From Saccoglossus kowalevskii (taxonomy: Eukaryota; Hemichordata; Enteropneusta; Harrimaniidae): a stretch of 34,355 nt of DNA. Numbering within the stretch: position 1 is the stretch's first letter; the number at the start of each line of letters is the position of its first letter. The notes under the pieces are model-generated. The model did no database searches. It saw only the letters and a program-made list of their open reading frames with translations, and was not told the origin of the DNA. Shown one piece after another: positions 10,691-21,960 of the stretch. A program made the translations under genes and the position numbers. The DNA is taken from positions 17,152 to 51,506 of the forward strand of contig NW_003143811.1 of assembly GCF_000003605.2 (NCBI RefSeq). The letters run 5' to 3'.

Positions 10691-12812
10691 TGTTTTTTTT
10701 TTCGCTTTTTTGTATGCATTATCATCATTACCAATGGTTGTTAAGTGATTAAGTAAATAAAAAGAAGATACACCAAAACTTAAATATTTATAATAACTAT
10801 AAACCATTTTTCCGAACAGGTCCTATTCTAAAAACTACAACCTTGGTCTTCAAGAATAACTGCTATGCTCCACTTTCGACAAAATAACCAAACATATCTA
10901 TTAACATATGTAAGCTTACTATCGATTCAGCTAAGAATTATTCTACCAAAGAATTAATTATTCCACCAAATAATACTAATGTTTCCTAGTCAATACAACA
11001 CTGCCTCTCACTTATGTGACAATTGAAATAATTTGATATTATAGGACAGAATGTGTTTTCTATCATACTGGATTATGGAATGCAAATTGAACCATAGATA
11101 CAATGGCGTTTGGGGAACTCATATATTTTCCATACATTACCTGGTGCTGACATCAACTGTAAACTTCTCCTGTTTTCAAGTAAACATTTTCTAATTGTAT
11201 GTTTATATTGTTGGACTTTCATTGTGAAGATCTAAAGATTTGTTATTGTTTTTTTTTGGCTGCAAGCTGTCTGTCATTTTGTAAACCTTGCGTTGAAGGT
11301 ACTGGTAAAAATCGTTCAGAAGCGATATTCCCCTATAATAGTTTTTAACGTCGCCACGGTCTACTTTAAAAAGCGGGATAATTACGCCTACCTGAATTAA
11401 ATATGAAGTTGTAGAATAGCTACAACTGCAGAAAATTTATAAAATTTTAACTCATTTAAACTTGCTAAAATTTCTCCTTCCGGTATTGGTCTGTTTATGT
11501 CCTCAGTAAATACATCTGTCGTGCACAAGTGTACTACACAGAGAACATGCACAGAATGATGTTATATATGATATATGACACAGTCACGCGAAAACTATCG
11601 GTTATACATGTATGTTCATTTCAGAAATGTACTGGCTCGGTTTAATGTTAATTTGGCTTCAGTTATACTTATGTTTTTAAATAATTTCTGGAGAAATTCA
11701 GCTTCATACGAATAAATAAACAAAAAAATCAGCCAGCTATTTTGTAGCGACTAGAACCTTTTTACAATTAAAATCAATCGCACAATTGAGCTGCGTGAAA
11801 CGACTTCCAGCGACATGACAGTATATATAGCGTGTTATCAAAACATGTTTAGAATGTGTAGACATTGTTTATAAACACGGCGCCGTTTAAGGTGTAGTTT
11901 AAAGCCAAGTTACGGGTGACATGGTTTTTTTTAATTTTGTTTAACGTTTTATGTTTGTCCGTAAGTCGCAGTTCAGTATACATTAAATAATAATAATAAA
12001 AAACACCACTAGAAGTCGTTTCACACAAGTGATTTTGATTGTATTAAAAATGCTTGATGGATAATGTTTTTTATTATGTAACTTTAATTTATCATGTTAT
12101 ATTATAGTAGTATATAAGATGGAAAAAGTGTTAATTGAAGTCACATTTGAAAGGGATCCTGCTTTATAATCATTTTCAGAAAGTTCTTTGGATTGTTTCA
12201 ATATCCACATTTAAATTTATACCATTCATGGTAAAGATGACACCACAGTATATTTTGAGCTCCTCTTTGATGGTAGGCAAAAAAGATGTTAATATTTTAG
12301 ACAAATCCTTGGTTGAACATTTATATAATCCAGCGATAGATCTAGCTTTGTTTTATGGAGTTTGGGTATTTTAATACAAAATATTGGTATAATTCATGAA
12401 ATTCGTTTTCGTTTTTGCTAAATGTTACTCGTTTGTAAGTATAATAAATTTATTGAAATTTCTTTAGGCACTCAGTGATATGATTTACAAACAAACCTTA
12501 AATTACTCATGGGGACAACAACATATCTATTGTAGAGATCAGACAGGTAATTGAGTGCACCAGAGTCTTTAATGGTTGCCTGTTAACACATTTATGAATC
12601 AGCCTTCACCTATTCTGATAAGGTATCAAGCTCTACCTTCCCTCATTTGTCATATACTTCAACTGGGTTTATAAAGATTTTATAATTACAATTCTAGTTA
12701 ATATATTGAGTTTCTGATATTATGTCTTTGGCACAAAACAATAGTATTGTTGACACACTAATAATTGCTAATGAGGGCACAGTTGCATTCATAGGAGTAC
12801 AGTAACCTTTTT
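10690..12812. other. AT-rich stretch, no supported gene
   Basis: Apart from the MITE-like element at 11757-12052, nothing is recognised. The 79-codon frame at 12135-12374 has no familiar motif. Confidence 0.35.
11757..12052. mobile_element. ~300-bp MITE-like element
   Basis: GTGAAACGACTTC (11795-11807) recurs inverted as GAAGTCGTTTCAC (12012-12024). Outside these, ATTAAAATCAATC on the left pairs with GATTTTGATTGTATT on the right, giving arms of about 50 bp. No coding sequence is seen inside. Confidence 0.5.
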
Positions 12813-13660
12813 AGCTCCGCTGTCGACTTTGTCGAGCGGAGCTTATCATATGAGTGATTGTCCGTCGTCCGTGTCAGTGTTTTACTTTTTCGACTTCTTC
12901 TTGAAAACTACAAGCCTGAATGCTTTGATACTTGGTGTATATGTACCTTGGGTAGACCTCTCTTAGGATTGTTCATTTCATGTTGATATCTTTAATTCTC
13001 TAATTTTGGTGAATATTTTTGTAGTTTTTGGTAAAAAGTTATATTTTTGACTTCTTGTTAAAAACCGCAAGTCCAATTGCTTTGATATTGCATATATAGT
13101 TGCTACATGTGGACCTTTCTAAGATTTGTTCATTTCGTGATATCTTCAATTCTCTAATTTTAGTGAATATTTTTGGTAAAAAGTGATATTTTCGACTTCT
13201 TGTTAAAAACCGCAAGTCCAATTGCTTTGATATTACATATATAGATACTACATGTGGACCTTTCTCAGATTTGTTCATTTTGTGATGATATCCTCAATTC
13301 TCTAATTTTGGTAAATATTTTTGGCATTTTTGGTAAATAGTGATATTTTTGACTTCTTGTTAATAACCACAAATCCAATTGCTTTGATATTACATATATA
13401 GATACTACATGTGGACCTTTCTGAGATTTGTTTATTTTGTGATGATATCTTAAATTCCCTAATTTTGGTGAATATTTTTGTAATTTTTGGTAAAAAGTGA
13501 TATTTTCGATTTCTTGTTAAAAACCAAAATTGCTCTGATATTACATATATAGTTACTACATGTGGACCTTTCTCAGATTTGTTCATTTTGTGATGATATC
13601 TTCTGTTCTTTAATTGAAATTAATTAATTGACAGCGGAGCTATCTCAGCCGACTGGCTGC
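12812..13660. mobile_element. Hairpin-ended element with five 157-bp tandem units
   Basis: The left end is a GC-rich hairpin with 9-bp perfect arms AGCTCCGCT (12813-12821) and AGCGGAGCT (12835-12843). The right end carries the inverted match GACAGCGGAGCTA near 13630-13642, then a CAGCCGACTGGCTG hairpin. Between them, tandem units start at about 12892, 13049, 13194, 13351 and 13508, a 157-bp period with one 145-bp unit. From memory, AGCTCNCCT/CCGCT hairpin elements with TCCGTCGTCCGT next to them are widespread in marine invertebrate genomes. The plan resembles non-autonomous Helitron-like (pearl/CvE-type) elements. Minus-strand open frames at 13039-13278 and 13302-13586 come from the repeated unit. 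Confidence 0.7.
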
Positions 13661-14042
13661 TTGTTAATGTGACTAATGAAATTATCGATTACACAAATTT
13701 ATTGGAATTCACCTGAATACAAAAAACAAATTCAACATCCATCTTTCAACATAGTACTTTTTGTTTAATTACAAATTAAACTAAATTGTGAAAATAAACA
13801 TGGCATAGATGTACAGTTACATTATCCAAGAGATATTACTACATAAATGAGCATATACTCCAAACAAATTCTTTGTTTCAAACATTGACCTAAATTTACA
13901 TATTGAATTGCTGAGTATCATTTTCCCAAAATCATTAGCCCAGGGGCCTCAACATGTAAAAACAGGGAAAATAAGGGGTTGGCTTATACCCCAGGACCAC
14001 CTCAGAAAAGATGACATTTTTTGTTTTGTTAAACATTGTAAC

Positions 14043-14254
14043 TACTGTAAAATGACTAATTTTCACTGGGTTTAAATTTCACTGATTTACCAATTTAGGC
14101 ATATTAAGTGGGTTTTAAATTTACGGTTTTATCATTTAGATAATGTGTTCTATGCTAAATTTTACATATTCACTGGGTTTTAATTAAGCGCATTTTCCAG
14201 TCCAGCGAAATAAGCAAAATTAAAACCCAGTGAATAATTAATCCTTTTACAGTA
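14043..14254. mobile_element. MITE, TACTGTAAAA family, copy 1
   Basis: The termini are TACTGTAAAA and TTTTACAGTA in inverted orientation. The next ~20 bases also pair: TTTTCACTGGGTTT on the left against AAACCCAGTGAATAA on the right. Length is 212 bp, with no coding capacity. It lies downstream of the K2P gene. Confidence 0.65.
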
Positions 14255-14448
14255 TGAATTAAGTCTGAAGCCAATACTCACAGTGCCAAGATAGACCTTG
14301 AATATTCACACTGTCACACACTGTACAACAAAGTATACTCAATGTTTTCTGAGATCTATGGTTTACCATGAAATTGACAATGCATAGTGTGAATAAAATC
14401 ACAATGATGCAGAATATTGAGATACAAAATAATTATAGTACAAGTGTA

Positions 14449-14454
14449 TTTATT
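14449..14454 (-). terminator. Possible K2P polyadenylation signal (AATAAA)
   Basis: This is the first AATAAA hexamer I found on the minus strand downstream of the channel stop, giving a 3' UTR of about 750 bases. That UTR would run through one complete and one partial short inverted-repeat element. TATAAA and AAATAA variants lie closer to the stop and could be used instead. Confidence 0.3.
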
Positions 14455-14815
14455 TTACATTGTTTTGACGTCAGGTGGTGCGGTTATTTAGTTACAATAC
14501 CATAAAACAATGATGGTTTCACACACCGGTAAATCATGAGAAAGTCTAAATTACACATAATTAAAGTTGTTTTTATATAAATATATATAACTATAACTAT
14601 TTATAACTATCTATATACATGTGTCTGTTTGTAAAAATAACAATCGTATAAATGTCCCTGCACTATGTATTATTTTGTAATGTACATTGCCTATGAACAG
14701 ATTGTTTCTGAATGGATTTCTACCACTAAATAACTAAATCCACCATCAAACTAAAATATTTTAGCGTCCAATTAATAATAAAATGTGATGTCTAAGTAAT
14801 AAAATTGTATGCATA

Positions 14816-14982
14816 AACTGTAAAACCATTTAATTCTACTATTTTGAGCATATTTACAAATTTGCCATGAAAACAAGTCTCTATTGTTATTTTACATGTT
14901 CATATGGATTTAATTCAACTTATTTTACTTATCAGCAAGAAAAGTTAAATTAAAACCTAAATAATTAATGCATTTACAGTAT
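14816..14982. mobile_element. MITE, TACTGTAAAA family, copy 2
   Basis: It runs from ACTGTAAAACCATTTAATT to AATTAATGCATTTACAGTA, 167 bp, with imperfect inverted ends like copy 1. It lies in the presumed 3' UTR of the K2P gene. Confidence 0.5.
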
Positions 14983-15079
14983 TCTGTGAAACCGATTGCA
15001 ATGAAGTAAAACTACAAAACACCCAAAATGTCTTTTTGGCGAAAATTAACTCCAGCTAAAATAAAGTATTTTACAGTAT
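14983..15079. mobile_element. MITE, TACTGTAAAA family, partial copy 3
   Basis: Only the right-hand end is convincing: GGCGAAAATTAACTCCAGC then TAAAATAAAGTATTTTACAGTA. It matches, inverted, the left end of copy 4 at 17112. It directly abuts copy 2. Confidence 0.5.
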
Positions 15080-15197
15080 ATAATATTGCCTTTTCTTATT
15101 TGCATATTAAAACATAACCTGCTGAAACCTTTTACGGATAGCCGATATATACGGTATATAATGGCAGATGATGTGCTAAGATATAATAGTTAAATCT

Positions 15198-15829
15198 TTA
15201 CAGATACGTAGAAACCACACGTTTTTCATCTTCACCAGTATTTACTGATGAATTACGTTTTGATTGGAAAATGGATAACCCTACATTGCTGTTTCTGTCG
15301 TGTAATTTCATTAAATTCTCCTGATGTACCTTGGCCCTTTTTGCCAACTTTTTCCCCTCCCTTTCCTGTATGCTTTGAGCAAAGCCAAACACTATATTAA
15401 TCAGTGATATTCCAATTACAAAATAAATTGCTAAAACAATTTTATATACAATTCTCCAGTATCCATGTATTTTTTCACTGTAGCTAGCGACGTAATCTCC
15501 AAACCCAATTGTAGAAAGTGTTACAAAAGTATAATAATGTGCTATGTGCATGCTCCAGTCCTCCAGATATGCAAATACTGCAGATGGTCCTACAATTAAT
15601 ACGGCATACACAACAGAAGCAAATATTGCAAACTGAATGAACTTGCGTACACCATCATGCTTTATGCAAGAGAAGTAGCACTCTGAGCGTCGTTGATAAA
15701 GTCGATAACTCACTTTCAGAAAACGTGTCACAGATGCTAGTGCAATAAAAGTAATTGGGATCCCAACTGTAGCGTAAAAAAGAAGGAAAATTTGTCCCCA
15801 AAATGTATTCGGTGATAAGTTACCATAAC
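15198..15829 (-). CDS. K2P potassium channel, coding exon 2 (filter 1 to C-terminus)
   Basis: This exon encodes residues 103-312 and the TAA stop of the K2P channel begun at 21960. Its acceptor is a T-rich tract ending TTTGCAG at 15830. Filter 1 is GYGNLSP at 103-109. M2 covers about 113-135, including the Gly125 hinge in VGIP. A basic cytoplasmic loop follows, then M3 at about 163-185. The second pore helix and filter TLSTIGFGDY span 206-215. M4 covers about 229-252. The tail (253-312) starts with a charged stretch, EREGKKLAKRAK, and ends STYL, which fits a class I PDZ ligand. The total of 312 residues is short for vertebrate relatives because the tail is short; every membrane and pore part is present. 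The GYG/GFG filters and the NLSP and GFGDYVA motifs place it nearest the TALK/TASK-2 (KCNK5/16/17) or TREK-like branches. A phylogeny is needed to choose between them, so no symbol is given. Confidence 0.95.
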
Positions 15830-17111
15830 CTGCAAAAAAACAAAATATATCATTATTGCATGTTACAGATATCTGTGTACAATATGATAGCATCATCTAT
15901 AGCAAACTTTTAGTGTTAGTACGTATACTAATCACTCACAATTACAATGTCATATCATAGAAGTTTTATAGAATTAATAACTTACTGGCTATTCAGTAAA
16001 TTCAGCTGACAATTAATGGGAAATATTATACTAAGTGATGCTGCATAGATAAACATGAATACATGCAACTGGAAATATATTTCTTAATTGAACATGAAAA
16101 ATTAATAAATTTTTAAAATGTATTTAAAACATTCATAAAATTTTTAAAATTTTTTTTGATATTTATACGTATTTTGTTTCACAGACAGAGTTCAATGATG
16201 TGAAACATTTACCTCACTGTGTATTCAGATGTTTTTTAATGTTAATTAGAAAATAATTGTCTGACATTTATCTTCTGTGTCAAGAACTTTGTATTTATTA
16301 GATGTTAAGATATGTCTGCAAATACCAAAAATGCAGCCTAATGGTCTGTTTAAAATTCCAGGCATGACACATAGTGACGGAATGTGAATACATACACCAA
16401 TTATAGTGAATCATCATTTTACGGTAACTATTAAAATGTGACAGGAAATGTTGAGTTAGATTGTCAGAATGGAATAGCTAATAATTGGTGTCAGATTATA
16501 TAAAAAAAAAATGGATTGGAAATAAAAAACTGTGGAGAAAACAACCTTAAAAATATTTTCAATAGACAACGCTATAATAATGACATTTGTATATTACCGG
16601 TAAGCTTTTACAAATCCATCAAACAATTCTTTCTGGAGTTCAGACACAAGTTACTAGACTAACTAACTAGCTAGCTTCTATTTATTTAAATAGTCAGTTC
16701 CTGATTCAAAAGATTTACAACAAATAAATAAAAAAAATACAAGAAGGTAAGATTATTTTGAATATAAGGTCATGAAAACATGTTATTCCCAATTAATCAC
16801 TCCAAGTAGTGTCAAACAGTTTTCTCAGAAGCTGATCCCATCATCAGGGTTTGTAGTATCAAGTATACAGCTGCCTATACTGGTATATCACATCTATCTA
16901 TTCATCTTCAGTAAAGTGATTAAATAATAAGCTTGAACTCCAAGATATAGAAAGTTTTCTTGGAACTACTTGCAGGAAGGAAAAATCAGCCACGCAGTTC
17001 CAAATTACCTTATACATGCAAATGAAAATCAAGACTTTGTTGAGAGTGATTTAATGCAAGCTTGGTATTTTTTAAGTTATTGTATATGACCTAGCAGTGG
17101 TCCCTCATAAA

Positions 17112-17307
17112 TACTGTAAAATACTTTATTTTAGCTGAAATTAATTTTTGCTGAAACGACATTTTAGGTGCTTTGTATGGAATTTATTTAAGTTGTTGAA
17201 TGTAAAATAAGGGAAAAACGTATATTTGCTGGATTTTATTTTCACTGAATCATTTCCTCAGTGAAAATAGCGAAAATTAATTCCAAGTGAAAATATTTTT
17301 TACAGTA
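17112..17307. mobile_element. MITE, TACTGTAAAA family, copy 4, in K2P intron
   Basis: It starts TACTGTAAAATACTTTATTT and ends in AAAATATTTTTTACAGTA, 196 bp. Internal TTAATTTTTGCTG and AGCGAAAATTAATTCC pair as inverted subterminal repeats. The flank GTCCCTC before the left end also occurs before copy 5. Confidence 0.65.
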
Positions 17308-17375
17308 GCATGTAGCAAGAAAACCCAATCCCAATATCTAAGATATGGTTCCTAATTTTAATAGAAAGAATTGCA

Positions 17376-17512
17376 GTGCCCAAATATCAAATGGTTTGTT
17401 CCTATTGTTAATTGCAGGAATATCCCACCCAATATCAAATGGTTTGTTCCTATTGTTAATATCAAGAACACCCCCCCAATATGAAATGGTCTGTTCCTAT
17501 TATTATATTGCT
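17376..17512. repeat. ~54-bp tandem repeat, about 2.5 copies
   Basis: ATATCAAATGGTTTGTTCCT followed by ATTGTTAAT recurs three times with drift, in the K2P intron. It explains the open frame at 17345-17554. Confidence 0.85.
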
Positions 17513-17868
17513 AGCATTAAAATTGCCCACTCAATTTATTTTCAAAAAAATTGAGTAATTTGAATACAGAAGATTTATGTAAGTGTAAAAATAGCCATAA
17601 AAACTTTGCCAAACACAAAAAAATTGAGCCACTAAAACACATGAAGATGTCATACATACAAGAAATTTCTACTGAACGCTTGAGATGAGAAATACGTGAA
17701 TGTGATGTAATGGTTTGGAAATATTCTTCAATGATTCACTGAGGTTGTAATAACACTGCTAGTGTTTTTGACTAGCAATGAAGATGTCCAAACGCATACA
17801 TGCTTATTCACTGTATGCACAAGCAAAGAAGTAAAGAATGTTTGAATATTCAATTTCACTAATGGCAT

Positions 17869-17941
17869 AGACTGTCTGCTTACAAAAAGCAGAGACTGTC
17901 TGTTTACAAAAAGCAGAGACTGTCTGCTTACAAAAAAGCAA
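17869..17941. repeat. 24-bp tandem repeat, three copies
   Basis: AGACTGTCTGCTTACAAAAA followed by GCAG starts at 17869, 17893 and 17917; the last copy has one extra A. Confidence 0.9.
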
Positions 17942-18492
17942 AGTTAATGCTTAGAGAATGCACCCACATCAAAATCAAATAGTTGGTTTCTAATAATAAT
18001 AGCAAAAAAACATCTTCCAAAGATACAAATGGTCATACATGTACAAATAAAAAATAAAAAAAAAATATATTACATGCCCCGTACTTGAAATATTGAAATT
18101 GAGTGGTATTTGATTGAGGCTAACAGTCAAAGCACACATTCAAATAGATGGCTATGCATGACTACTTTTAGCACTTGCTAACATAACAGCTGATCCAACA
18201 CACTGAGACATATGATACATGGCTACATTACACAGTAAAAATATTCTTTAAGTATAGAATATATATACAAAATTTTACATATTTGCTATATTTGCTGCAT
18301 TTCAAATTCATTATGAGAAATATTACTTCTGTCCATTTCAATAATTTCATTTTTATGATTTATTATTATGTTCATAAAATTAAATTTCCCCTGCATGTCA
18401 AATACTGCATATTATGCAATGAATATTTTTTGATAAGGTAGCAAACAGGGGAAACATGAGATAAAAATTGATATTATCTAAAAGTTACTAAA

Positions 18493-18514
18493 TATAGAAT
18501 AGAATAGAATAGAT
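18493..18514. repeat. AGAAT microsatellite
   Basis: TAGAATAGAATAGAATAGA is a short pentanucleotide run. Confidence 0.8.
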
Positions 18515-18581
18515 TTATATATATGCTTCTATAACAATTCATACATCATGGGACAGCTCAGATGTATGCAATTATAGTAAA

Positions 18582-19181
18582 ACATATGCTGTACCAATGT
18601 TTGTCTAAGGGATTATGCGATGCCAATTTCATAGGTCAAAGAAATCTAAAGGTCATTTTATGCTTCACCAGGTTTTTGGATTGGGTTTTGGAGTGTAGAT
18701 TTTTGTGAGCATTTTTTCATGACAATGTACCAAAAAAAAAAGGTTTCCATTTTTTTTAAATCTATGAATTCATTTTCTAATTACTGGTACAGTCTGTTTA
18801 AACTGTCTAATGGATTGTTAGTAGTAATTTGATCACAGTTTGGAAAATAAAAGCACAAAAATGAAAAAAAAAATGAGATGTGGCCTACAGTGTTACAGGT
18901 CATTGGTGTGACTGAAAGTTTCAATTAACAAATGGTATTTTCATTAGTTATTTAATAGTAGCGTACACAATTATGCACATTGTTGAGGTGTTTCTACGGG
19001 CAAAATAAGTAATAGTAATAGGTATGTTAATGATCAAGTATCCAATAAAGGCAATTCTGGTTTATATAGGTGCTTCTGGTTCAAGAAGTACTTTTAAGGA
19101 AGCAAATACGACAGTAAAAAATTCAGTTAGTGACATTGGCTATTAGGTAATCCCTTAGACAAACATTGGTATGACATATGC
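18582..19181. mobile_element. 600-bp inverted-repeat element in K2P intron
   Basis: A 23-bp perfect inverted repeat (18593-18615 against 19148-19170; core CCAATGTTTGTCTAAGGGAT) is extended on both sides by imperfect pairing, including CATATG at both outer edges and GCCAAT on the inner side, to about 45 bp per arm. The interior has no recognisable coding sequence. This fits a non-autonomous DNA transposon. Confidence 0.65.
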
Positions 19182-19572
19182 ACTACCGTACTCATCTATA
19201 TCCAAGATTTAATTCTGGTCCTATGTAAAGATTGTTATAATAGCAAGCTTAGTAAATTTCAGAGAATGGACATCTAACATGGATCAATTTTTAACTGGTT
19301 TTCTCCCTGTTGAAATCAGTAATACTGTTATGATGCCTGAAACAGTGATATATTGCTTACAATCGTTTGTACCTACTAAATCGTTGCTTGTTTAAAATGA
19401 CAAGAATACAGGTACATGTGTCTGGCTAAAATTATTATCATTCTTTATTTCAGACAAAGTCAAACAAAGAAAACTGTGACAATGGAAAAATAAATATAAA
19501 TAAATTGACAAATCATTTACACCAGGTATCTCCAGTGTTGCTACAAATTAGATCAAATAATACTGTTCATGG

Positions 19573-21223
19573 ATGCTGGCTAAACTGACAGGTAGATAGG
19601 AAGCTGGCTAAACTGACAGGTAGATAGGAAGCTGGCTAAAATGACAGGTAGATAGGAAGCTGGCTAAACTGGCAGGGAGATAGGAAGCTGGCTAAAATTA
19701 CAGGTAGATAGGAAGCTGGCTAAAATTACAGGTAGATAGGAAGCTGGCTAAACTGGCAGGTGGAAGGGAAGCTGGCTAAAATGACAGGTAGATAGGAAGC
19801 TGGATAAAATTACAGGTAGATAGGAAGCTGGCTAAAATGACATGTAGATAGGAAGCTGGCTAAAATGACAGGTAGATAGGAAGCTGGCTAAAATGACATG
19901 TAGATAGGAAGCTGGCTAAACTGACAGGTGGAAGGGAAGCTGGCTAAAATTACAGGTAGATAGGAAGCTGGCTAAAATGACATGTAGATAGGAAGCTGGC
20001 TAAAATGACAGGTAGATAGGAAGCTGGCTAAACTGACAGGTGGAAGGGAAGCTGGCTAAAATTACAGGTAGATAGGAAGCTGGCTAAAATGACATGTAGA
20101 TAGGAAGCTGGCTAAACTGACAGGTAGATAGGAAGCTGGCTAAAATGACAGGTAGATAGGAAGCTGGATAAAATTACAGGTAGATAGGAAGCTGGATAAA
20201 ATTACAGGTAGATAGGAAGCTGGCTAAAATGACATGTAGATAGGAAGCTGGCTAAACTGACAGGTAGATAGGAAGCTGGCTAAACTGACAGGTGGAAGGG
20301 AAGCTGGCTAAAATGACAGGTAGATAGGAAGCTGGATAAAATTACAGGTAGATAGGAAGCTGGATAAAATGACAGGTAGATAGGAAGCTGGCTAAAATGA
20401 CAGGTAGATAGGAAGCTGGCTAAACTGGCAGGGAGATAGGAAGCTGGCTAAATGACAGGTAGATAGGAAGCTGGCTAAAATGACAGGTAGGATAGGAAGC
20501 TGGCTAAACTGACAGGTAGATAGAAGCTGGCTAAAATGGCAGGTAGATAGGAAGCTGGCTAAAATGACAGGTAGATAGGAAGCTGGCTAAAATGACAGGT
20601 AGATAGGAAGCTGGCTAAACTGGCAGGGAGATAGAAAGCTGGCTAAAATGACAGGTAGATAGGAAGCTGGCTAAAATGACATGTAGATAGGAAGCTGGCT
20701 AAAATGACAGGTAGATAGGAAGCTGGCTAAACTGGCAGGGAGATAGAAAGCTGGCTAAAATGACAGCTAGGTAGGAAACTGGCTAAAATGACAGGTAGAT
20801 AGGAAGCTGGCTAAAATGACATGTAGATAGGAAGCTGGCTAAACTGGCAGGGAGATAGGAAGCTGGCTAAAATGACATGTAGATAGGAAGCTGGCTAAAA
20901 TGACATGTAGATAGGAAGCTGGCTAAAATGACATGTAGATAGGAAGCTGGCTAAAATGACAGGTAGATAGGAAGCTGGCTAAACTGGCAGGGAGATAGAA
21001 AGCTGGCTAAACTGGCAGGGAGATAGAAAGCTGGCTAAAATGACATGTAGATAGGAAGCTGGCTAAAATGACAGGTAAATAGGAAGCTGGCTAAAATGAC
21101 AGGTAGATAGGAAGCTGGCTAAAATGACATGTAGATAGGAAGCTGGCTAAACTGACAGGTAGATAGGAAGCTGGCTAAAATGACAGGTAGATAGGACACT
21201 GGCTAAACTGACAGGTAGATATG
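19573..21223. repeat. 28-bp minisatellite, about 59 copies, inside K2P intron
   Basis: A tandem array of a 28-bp unit (core AGCTGGCTAAAATGACAGG, then TAGATAGGA) fills about 1.65 kb. Units differ in a few defined ways: AATGACAGG, AATGACATG, ACTGACAGG, AATTACAGG or ACTGGCAGG, and GGAAGGG or GAGATAGAA in the second half. Distinctive variants recur at exactly 112 bp (four units), for example at 19929 and 20041, and at 20621 and 20733. A few units have single-base gains or losses. It ends about 430 bp from the K2P exon 1 donor. Confidence 0.97.
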
Positions 21224-21653
21224 AAAGGTAGAAATTTATTTATTGTTGTGATAAGCCATAGTGGTGATAATTTACAACATTCAGATTAGTGTCAATTATG
21301 GATTATTATAATTTCCTTTTCTATGGTTGGATGATATTTCGATTAATTAATTGTTAATGGATTATGTCCCAGTGTGAATATATCTGACATGCATCATTGT
21401 TTACACAAGCAGGGGTGGTAACATATATTGAGAAAACCAACATTGGTATAATTTCAACATTAATCCATATCAAAGTTAACTTAGAATATTTATGAATTTA
21501 TTTAGTCTGGATCAATCTGATAGAATCAGGTAAACAATTTCCTCATCCACAATTTGAAAATCCCCCCCCCCCCCAAGTGTGGTAGGAAATAACACAAAGA
21601 AATGCTAAACAGTAAAATATTGAGCATTAGGTGAAAGGTCAAACTATACTCAC

Positions 21654-21960
21654 CAATAGTAGTAACGACTGTAGTAACAAAGAAGAACGCATTTGGGAAA
21701 TCCCAATTGCTGGGAGATGTGACATTTTTCAGTGGTGTGACACCTTGGTCATAAGCAAGAATTAACTCGTCAATCACAGTTCGCAATTCCGATTCCGTAA
21801 CACATGTATTATTATCTAAGAAGTTGAGTAGAAAATCTTTTGTATTTAATCGAATATGAGTTTCATGGGGTTGCTCAAGTGCCATGAATATGAATGCACC
21901 AATTGTTAAGTAAATAAGAAGACCCAACATAACAAGAAATGCTGACACTGACGACCTCAT
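21654..21960 (-). CDS. K2P potassium channel, coding exon 1 (M1, cap, pore helix 1)
   Basis: This exon encodes residues 1-102 plus one base of codon 103 of a two-pore-domain potassium channel, a plasma-membrane leak channel that works as a dimer. Reading starts at the ATG at 21960; an in-frame TAA lies 18 bases upstream, with only a TTG between. Residues 7-29 form a hydrophobic M1 helix. Residues 30-85 form the extracellular cap, with Cys53 in the place where the family has its inter-subunit disulphide, and N-glycosylation sequons at Asn50 and Asn79. Residues 86-102 are the first pore helix, ending FFFVTTVVTTI. The donor G|GTGAGT at 21653 splits the first glycine codon of the filter in phase 1. 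The exon joins exactly to 15829 to give TTIGYGN. Intron positions in this filter are, from memory, shared across many K2P genes. The asparagine after GYG argues against TASK-1/3, which have histidine there. The NWDFPNA segment before the pore helix resembles KCNK5/16/17. Confidence 0.93.

Larger units (their letters stand above)
15900..19572. other. K2P intron, distal part
   Basis: This is the 3' part of the K2P intron. It holds one MITE, two short tandem repeats, one microsatellite and the 600-bp inverted-repeat element described separately. No additional exon was seen. Confidence 0.6.

Noticed and set aside
13039-13586. Two minus-strand frames sharing MNKSEKGPHVV
   Set aside because: They are translations of the 157-bp tandem unit of a mobile element; the similarity reflects DNA repetition, not a gene family.
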